A DNA stretch of 64,000 bases from Dactylorhiza incarnata (Eukaryota; Streptophyta; Magnoliopsida; Asparagales; Orchidaceae). The notes beneath the pieces are model-generated. The model worked only from the letters and a program-made list of their open reading frames with translations. It was not told the DNA's origin and searched no databases. Below are positions 57,630 through 64,000 of the stretch, in pieces. The translations under genes were made by a program, and so were the position numbers. The number at the start of each line of letters is the position of its first letter. Position 1 is the first letter of the stretch. The stretch covers positions 1,959,501-2,023,500 of the forward strand of contig JAWHQI010000266.1 in the NCBI GenBank assembly GCA_033032865.1, in the 5' to 3' direction.

Positions 57630-59903
57630 ATTGGCTTGTGATAATGATTTCAGATTTATTTCTGTTAAGATGACCCCTTGAATGAACCTTCAATTGTAGA
57701 TGTACGTGGAATCGTAAAAAAAGGACATGTGTGAACTAATGTTCATATCGCTTGATAATCTATTGAATGGTGATAACCTCTCCATAAGGTTGATAGATTT
57801 AATCGTGTTGAAACACGTTGTGATTTGTACGTAAGACGATTGAATATTGGTGATATGTTCGGGCTTACATATTTAGTAAAATATGAATATGGCACAGTAC
57901 GCACAAGTACTCCTATAGGATCTAGTAAGGTAATTTCCATGTGATGCACACGCTATTGCTTAGAGTCGTGACAACCCGGTATGAGTAGCATTGATGGCTT
58001 GGTGTGGATTATAAGATATTGTTATATCTTGTGGTGAAATGTTAAGGGCCCGGTTGTTGGGGGCCTTGGATGCTAGTTAGCATCAGTTGACTTGTATGAT
58101 GTGAAAAGGAGAAGACTCCTTCGGCGAGTCTTTGGGTACTTGATAGCACGGGTTATGCATGGAATTACATGAATGTGTATGGTTTACACTTGGAGGTGTG
58201 ATGACACTGGTTGGAGGATACTTGTGGTTGGGGGATTACTTGTGGCGGGTCTACGGGCTTGCTAGTTGTGACACCGACAGAAGCCGGTAGTTAGACTCTA
58301 GGCCGGTTGGGTTGGACTCTTGGTGCTCACCTATCCAAGTCCCCTTCTGTGTCCTTGATGGCTCCGCTGTGTGTTCTTAGCGTCGAGCAGTACGAAGGGT
58401 CTCCGCTGTGTGTTCTTAGCGTTGAGGTGTACATAGGCCTAGGACTGGTAGTGTTCATACCCTCCTAGTAGTGGAGGAGCTCGTTCCACTGTCTCCGTCT
58501 GGCCACGACGGGAGATGCCTGAGTGGTTAGCTACCCCTCAAAAGCGAGAACTAATATATGCACACCACTGCACGAGAGTTGTGATAACACGGGATGTACA
58601 TGGGAAGCACATGGGTTGCATGGCTTACACACCGTGGTGTATGGATCTTGGTTGGAGGATTGCTTGTGGTGGGTCTACGGGCTTGCTGATCGTGACACCG
58701 ACAGAAGCCGGCAGTTAGACTCTAGGCCGGTTGGGTTGGACTCTTGGTGCTCACCTACCCAAGTCCCCTTCTGTGTCCTTGAAGGCTCAGCATATTGCGA
58801 GCAGTACGCAGGGTCTCCGCTGTGTGTTCTTAGCATCGAGGCATACATAGGCCTAGGACTGGTAGTGTTCATACCCTCCTAGTAGTGGAGGAGCTCGTTC
58901 CACTGTCTCCGTCTGGCCACGACGGGAGATGCCTGAGTGGTTAGCTACCCCTCAAAAAGGGAGAACTAATGGTCTATGTCGACATAGCAAAATGCATGGG
59001 TAAGTTCATCATATCATAATCATTGCATTGCATTCATCCTTCATAATCATAGCATTGCACCGCATCGGGTCCATCATATAAATTAGTATGGGCTCTTTTA
59101 TATGATGGGTCCCAAATTGGAAACCTTAACTTATAAGTTTGTATGGGCATTCATATAAGTTAAGGTACGATATAAACTGCTTACTTCTGTGCTATTTCAC
59201 TACTTCCTTATACTCTGCCATTGTCATATTACTTGTTAGTTGTGCTTCTTATACCTGATGTTAGTGCTTGCTTTTATATGCTCTTTACTTATGAACATGC
59301 TTATGAAGCTTTTGTAAGTACTCGGGTACTTGTACAACCGACATATATGAACAACCATTCCTGTCACCTGCTTTGTATATTATTGCTTATATTGCAGCTT
59401 TTCTTCCTTTCCTTCCGCCTGGTGCCTTGGAGTCGCTGGGGGAGCGGATGTGAAGCCACTTAGTCTTTATGACTAACGGTTGTTACGTCCTTCTTTTTAG
59501 GAGTGTACTTTAGAGCAGCAGTGCACGGTGCTGGAGGAGGATAGTCAGGTCAGGGTGACAGGGTCGGAGACCATGATACCTTGGCTACCGTCAGTGACAG
59601 AGGCGAGTGAGTGTTTTGAGATGTAGCTCCGGGGCATTTAGCTTGATACTCTGATGATTTACAGGAGCTTGTGTAGCTTTCTGTCTTTCTTGTACTTACT
59701 GTTTGGACATTATTACTTATTGTGAATCTATGGCTTTTAATGCTTTCTTTTATTGATGGGTTGGCGCTGTTTAGTTGGTTTGGCCGGCAGGATAGGCGTC
59801 TTGTGGGGAGGCTAGCTCGTGTGCTGGCGCTTCCGCAAGGCGGCTGTCCTGGGCATAAGACTCCCCTCGGCCGTGTCTTGTGTTACGGGAGGGGGGTCTT
59901 ACA
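57630..59903 (+). repeat. 3' LTR of the LARD-like element, right part
   Basis: It continues the LARD LTR after the Copia-2 insertion and aligns with 21495-23772, including the 434-bp tandem duplication (about 58190-58960). It ends TCTTACA followed by CATGT. Confidence 0.9.
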
Positions 59904-61833
59904 CATGTTATGACCCTAATGGCCACCCACCAAAATTTGGAGGGGATTGGATGTCATTAGACTCTATAATTAATTAATATGTAAATTATTAAAATTTTTC
60001 AAAACCTTAGAAAAATGTTATCCAAAAATTCCCATTTTTTGATATGATTAGGGCGTAGGTATAATTAGACTATGCTCCAAATTTAAATTCAATATCATTA
60101 TCCAATCAAAGGTTATTCAAGAAATAGTGGTTGTCCTACCCTAAGGATCAGTCCCACCAAAATGGCCCTACGTGGAGCTATAGTGCTTTTTTTGGGCTGA
60201 AATTAAATTTAAAATAAATTAGACTCCAAGGGCTACAACTTTGGTGTTGACCACTTTTTCTGTAGAGGGCCCTAAGTATTTTTAATAATTAATTCTAAGT
60301 ACTGCCAGTAAAGGGACAGAAAAATACAATACATAAGGATTTATATTATTTGATTATGTACGAATCCTGAAGCAAATCATGTGGCAGTTGGTCATGTTCC
60401 TCCTTCAGCCAAGGGTCCAGATCAGCCCGTCATGTAGCCTCTTTATCTTGGTTTTCCCGGCCACCCAAGCCCCTCCCCGGCCAGCCAATGCCACCACCAC
60501 CTTCCTTGAGGTGGTGGCCGACAATGGGAGGTCTTGGCCGGCCGGTAGTGGCCGAAATCGGTGGTTTAGGCAAGAAGAAAACCTCCATAAATGGACATTT
60601 CGACCATTATGATTGGGGACCAATTGGCCCCAATCCTTTCTGATTTTAGATGTAGATCTATCCACTGGAGAAGAGGAGAAGAACCAGACCTATGTGGAGC
60701 CTTGAAGCCTTGCCGATTTGAACATCGCCATGGCCAACCTTGGAGCTTGGAAGCCATGGCAACATCCACACCAAGTTGCACGATTTCTCCAAGTAAATGG
60801 GGAAAACACTCCTCTCAGTCCTCTGAAGCTTTTAAAAGGACCAATTTGGTGAGAGGAGGAGCCACTGCCTTGATTCCACCATTAATGGCCATTATGCCTA
60901 ATTTTGGCCATGATGAAAACCTCCTAATTCAGCCCCCATGTGGGCTGGAAAAACTCCTAAAATTCTTGTAACATCCATAGGAGATGAATCCCATCAAATG
61001 GGAGATCAATTGGCCTCCCTTGGCCATGAATGTCATTACTCCTCTCTTTCTCTCTCCACCATTTTTGGGAGAAATGGTATTTTCTCTCTCCTGGTCGAAT
61101 TCTCTGAAATTGAATGGCAATTTCAATAACTCCCAACCCCATTAGCTAGTGGAACACCTCAATTGGGTCTAGCCAAAGTGGATTGGGCATGACTAGGTCC
61201 AAATAAGTCATTTGACCAAAATTTAGGGTGGAGTTGACTTTAGTAAATTTGACCATTTGGGTTGGCCCCAATGGGTGTCTAGAGTGACTCATTGGCCTCC
61301 TCTAAGGGTTAGGAAGGTCTAGGCCAGTTTAATTTGGCAAAGTGAGGGTCAATTGACCCTTAATAGGCCACTTTGACCAAAATAGGGCTATAGTTGACAT
61401 CTGTCAAATTGGCCAACTTGGTGGCCCCATGATGGGGCTTTTTGGTCCACTGGGTCCCTAATATCCTTATAAGGGTACGGTCAAGGTCAATTTGGCATGG
61501 TGGAGGCCAATTGACCCTAATTAGGCTACTTTGACTAATTTAAGGTTAGGGTTGACTTTGGTCAACTTTACCTATTTGGTTGACCCCAATGGGTCCTTGG
61601 TGCTCTAAGGGAACCCCTAAAGGGTTAGGTATGCTATGGTTGTGTCAAAGGGTCAATGTGATGCCCTAAAGTCCAACCCTAGGCTTGTTAACTGGAAACT
61701 GCTATTTGTAGACCAAGGTGGTTTCCTTCTTCTTGCCTGAGGCCAAGTGGTCTCTTCAAGCTTCCTAGGGTTTTGTCATGACCTAGTCATGACAAAACCA
61801 CTCTAGGGGTCTAGTTGTTTGAGGGATGTTACA
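59904..61833 (-). repeat. Right LTR of element X, second part
   Basis: X LTR resumes after the LARD and matches 2660-3869 plus 12478-13230 of the left LTR, minus the TTCGACGAA array. It ends at 61833 with GGGATGTTACA, which is TGTAACATCCC on the minus strand. Small open frames such as 60591-60971 have no recognisable domain. Confidence 0.85.
61769..61799. repeat. Perfect 14-bp inverted repeat, second X copy
   Basis: Same GGTTTTGTCATGAC hairpin as at 13166-13196, with the loop CTA, about 35 bases from the LTR start on the minus strand. Confidence 0.85.
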
Positions 61834-62963
61834 AATCCCAATAAACAAAAAAATAATTTCGTCCCTGAAATTTAGGTTAGGCTTGCGGGATTTTCACCGA
61901 GAGTGACTGAACGTAACATCCCCTAAGAATTATAGTTATTCCTGACTCGGAGAGCACCGACTATCTCTGCTACATCAGTTCTAATGGATCCTCGGTGTGC
62001 ACCTCCTATCCATGATTTAACCATATGACTTTTACCTATGGAAACTTCTTGCGCCGCAAGACTTACACCGTCGTATCGTCTATCCTGACCGGCTACGCGC
62101 AAACTGATCAATCAGAAGTTACTGGCCCATCCGTAATAGATATCTGCTGCTCTGTCCATAGTAGAGCTCTCCTAAGGGAGGGGCATGGAAGACGTCATGC
62201 AAACCCGCTACCTCCGGCGGTAGCTCTAGTCTATAAGCCAACGGGCTGATCCACTCCAGGATCCTGTAGAGCCCCATTTATCTTAAACTGAACTTCTTTC
62301 GCATGCATACCCGCGAGACTCCATGCATTAGATGTATCTTCTGGGATACCCGGTCTCCAACCTAGAACTCTACTGCACGATGCCGCGCATCGTAATACTT
62401 AGCTTGCCTATTCTGGGCTTCCAGCATCCTAACTCGAATCAGTCGCACCTGGGCATCTATGTCCTTCACAAATTCTGAGCCGAGTGCCTTGGCATCCTCA
62501 AGATAGTGGAGTCTTGTGCCTTCGTCCCTCTGAGTGTGGAAAATTGTGTTGAATGTCAACCAAGAGCCCTAGATAAGCCTGGACTGATCTTCACTCTTTG
62601 GACGTAAACTGTTAATCCCAATCTGACACACTCGTCCTGGTCACACCATGATAATGGACAAACTACTTACCAAATCCCATCAAACACCAACGGGAGTGTC
62701 CTTCTAGCCTGGGGTGACCCTAGCTACCTCGGTCAATCTATCTTCGATGTTCCAAATAAAACTGTGTCCGGAGTGGTAACCTGTGCGTGAAATCCAAAGT
62801 TATGTCCTCGAACTCCACTCTAACACGGGAAGTGACTATGGTAGTTCCTCAAAGACTCTTGCACCTGGCCTTCATCAGCTGATAAGCCTCATAGTGCGTC
62901 ACAAAGCCTATGTTGTCTTTCCTCATTCCAGGGAAATACATGTTTCAGAATACACCATTTTTT
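61834..62963 (-). pseudogene. Second internal region of X with integrase and chromodomain remnants
   Basis: The first 150 bases match 13231-13400, so a second X interior follows the right LTR. On the minus strand the chromodomain-like tail is at about 62100-61980 (VKVIWLNHG, then a stop), a GPY/F-like stretch with GDRVSQK at about 62400-62250, the helix LIRVRMLEAQNRQAKYYDARH near 62470-62390, and integrase-core traces near 62830-62570. Stops and shifts are frequent. The region is cut at 62963 by the next LTR. Confidence 0.72.
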
Positions 62964-64000
62964 TGTAACATCACCCATACGACTAGACCCCTAGGATGGT
63001 TTTGTCATGACTAGGTCATGACAAAACCCTAGGATGCGCAAAGAGTACATAAGAACTTAAGCTTGAGGCGAAAATCGCCATGGTCTGCGGATAGTGATTT
63101 CCAATTACCAAGCCTAAGGTTGGCCTTAGGGCATCGCCATGAACCCACCATGACGTGTCTAACCCAGGAAAGGGGTTCCCTCGTAGTACCTCAATTACCA
63201 GCCATAAAAAGAAAGGGGTATATTGATTACTGCGCTAGCGCTGGCGGTAGTGGTGGTTTAGGTGAACCGCTGAGATGAACCAAATACCATTGAAACACTA
63301 GCGCAGGCGCTAGTGCTAGCGCAGGTGCTAGTGCTAACGCAGGCGGTAGCGGTAGTGCCTGATGGTTACCGAACCGGCAAGCGTTACGCCGCCTAGGGGC
63401 TAACGTTGGCGCTAGCACTAGCGCCGGCGGTAGCTAAATTGACGGGAGACGGTCGGGACTCGTTTTGCTAGCCAAATTCATGGCCAAGGGAGTCCAAAAG
63501 TCCTCCCAATTAATGGGGGTTCATTCCCCCTATCAATTAGAAGAATATTAAGAGCTTTTCCAACCTTTAAGGAGGGTGAAATGAGTGACCTTTGGAGATG
63601 GCCAAAATTTTCACCATGAATGGTGTTAATGGAGGAATCTCAAGCGTCATCTCCTCCCCACTAGGATTTGGGTCTATAAAGGGGCTCAAGAAGTGAAGGG
63701 AATGAGTTTTCCCCCATTTTCTAGAAGAATTCTCATATCTAGGCACCTACCGGCATGGCACACGAGAGCTCTCGACCAACCATGGCGGACCGGCGATCGA
63801 CACGGCTATAAGCCGCAATTCAGGTCCTCCCCTCTCATCTATTTTATAGTGGGTAGATCTTATCATTTTGTCCACTAGATTTGGGGCCAATTGGTCTTAA
63901 ATCGGCTTGGCCAGAAGCTTGTGATCAAGCTTTCTTCCCTCGTGTAAAATTCTGATTCTGGCCGCCTCTGGCCGGCCAACCACCGTACATCGTCGGCCGC
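62964..64000 (+). repeat. Start of another Gypsy-type LTR, plus strand, cut by window edge
   Basis: It begins TGTAACATCAC and shares the 14-bp palindrome (62998-63028) and other pieces with the X LTR in reverse, so it is a relative of X in the opposite orientation. U3 has clusters of CTAGCGCAGGCGCTAGTG-type motifs at 63230-63440. A TATA box (CTATAAAGG) is at 63674-63682. The rest lies outside the window and no gene is visible. Confidence 0.75.
63674..63682 (+). promoter_or_regulatory. TATA box of the window-edge LTR
   Basis: CTATAAAGG lies about 230 bases after the CTAGCGC motif clusters, in the arrangement seen in the other LTRs here. Confidence 0.65.

Larger units (their letters stand above)
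19590..59903 (+). mobile_element. LARD-like long-LTR retrotransposon without coding region, carrying nested elements
   Basis: The element is flanked by the 5-bp duplication CATGT (19585-19589 and 59904-59908). Its LTRs begin TGTAACATC and end TCTTACA and are about 4.2 kb long. The internal region, with later insertions removed, is about 3.7 kb (23773-26483 plus 35676-36693) and shows no gag or pol domain. Long LTRs with a non-coding interior fit the class called large retrotransposon derivatives (LARDs). The 3' end has the same TTTCGGGGACGAAATT-type motif as the Tekay and X elements, and the leader resembles that of X, so its mobilising partner is probably a Tekay-like Gypsy element (inference). 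Most of its length is later insertions. Confidence 0.82.

Overview
The window is a stack of nested plant transposable elements. I see no host gene, rRNA, tRNA or CRISPR array. A flowering plant with a large, repeat-rich nuclear genome is the best reading, because the window combines Ty3/Gypsy chromoviruses of Tekay/Del type, Ty1/Copia elements with initiator-Met-tRNA primer sites, a PIF/Harbinger transposon with a Myb/SANT partner gene, and a CACTA-type MITE. I cannot name the species. All alignments were made by eye.

Layout from outside in. (1) An old Gypsy element 'X' on the minus strand has LTRs of about 4.85 kb. Its left LTR is 1-3869 plus 12473-13230, a shortened internal region is 13231-15268, the right LTR is 15269-19589 plus 59904-61833, and a second internal region follows at 61834-62963, so X is an LTR-internal-LTR-internal array. 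(2) A Tekay-like Gypsy element (3870-12472, TSD TCGGC) sits in the left X LTR and itself carries a CACTA MITE (5927-6204, TSD AGC). (3) A large non-coding retrotransposon (LARD-like, 19590-59903, TSD CATGT, LTRs about 4.2 kb) sits in the right X LTR. (4) The LARD interior holds a solo Copia LTR (26484-27225), a duplicated LARD segment, and a Copia gag-pol (29701-33657) with its 3' LTR (34609-35675). (5) The LARD 3' LTR is split by Copia-2 (38595-57624, TSD CTAGC). (6) Copia-2 gag is split by a gag-only SIRE/Maximus-like element (40428-52895, TSD TAACT) whose left LTR is inverted. (7) That element's gag is split by a PIF/Harbinger transposon (41991-46713, TSD TAA). (8) From 62964 to the window end lies the start of another Gypsy-type LTR on the plus strand.

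The retroelement genes are all broken. Copia-1 and Copia-2 keep one uninterrupted frame over about 4 kb with only in-frame stops, mostly explicable as C-to-T or G-to-A changes. Tekay has stops, frameshifts and an RNase H deletion. The Harbinger transposase keeps its DDE triad and is broken mainly by a TA-run frameshift. The least ordinary signals are the inverted LTR, two hairpins with covarying stems (49739-49978), short palindromic motif arrays shared by LTRs of unrelated families, and an in-frame candidate intron in Tekay gag-protease.
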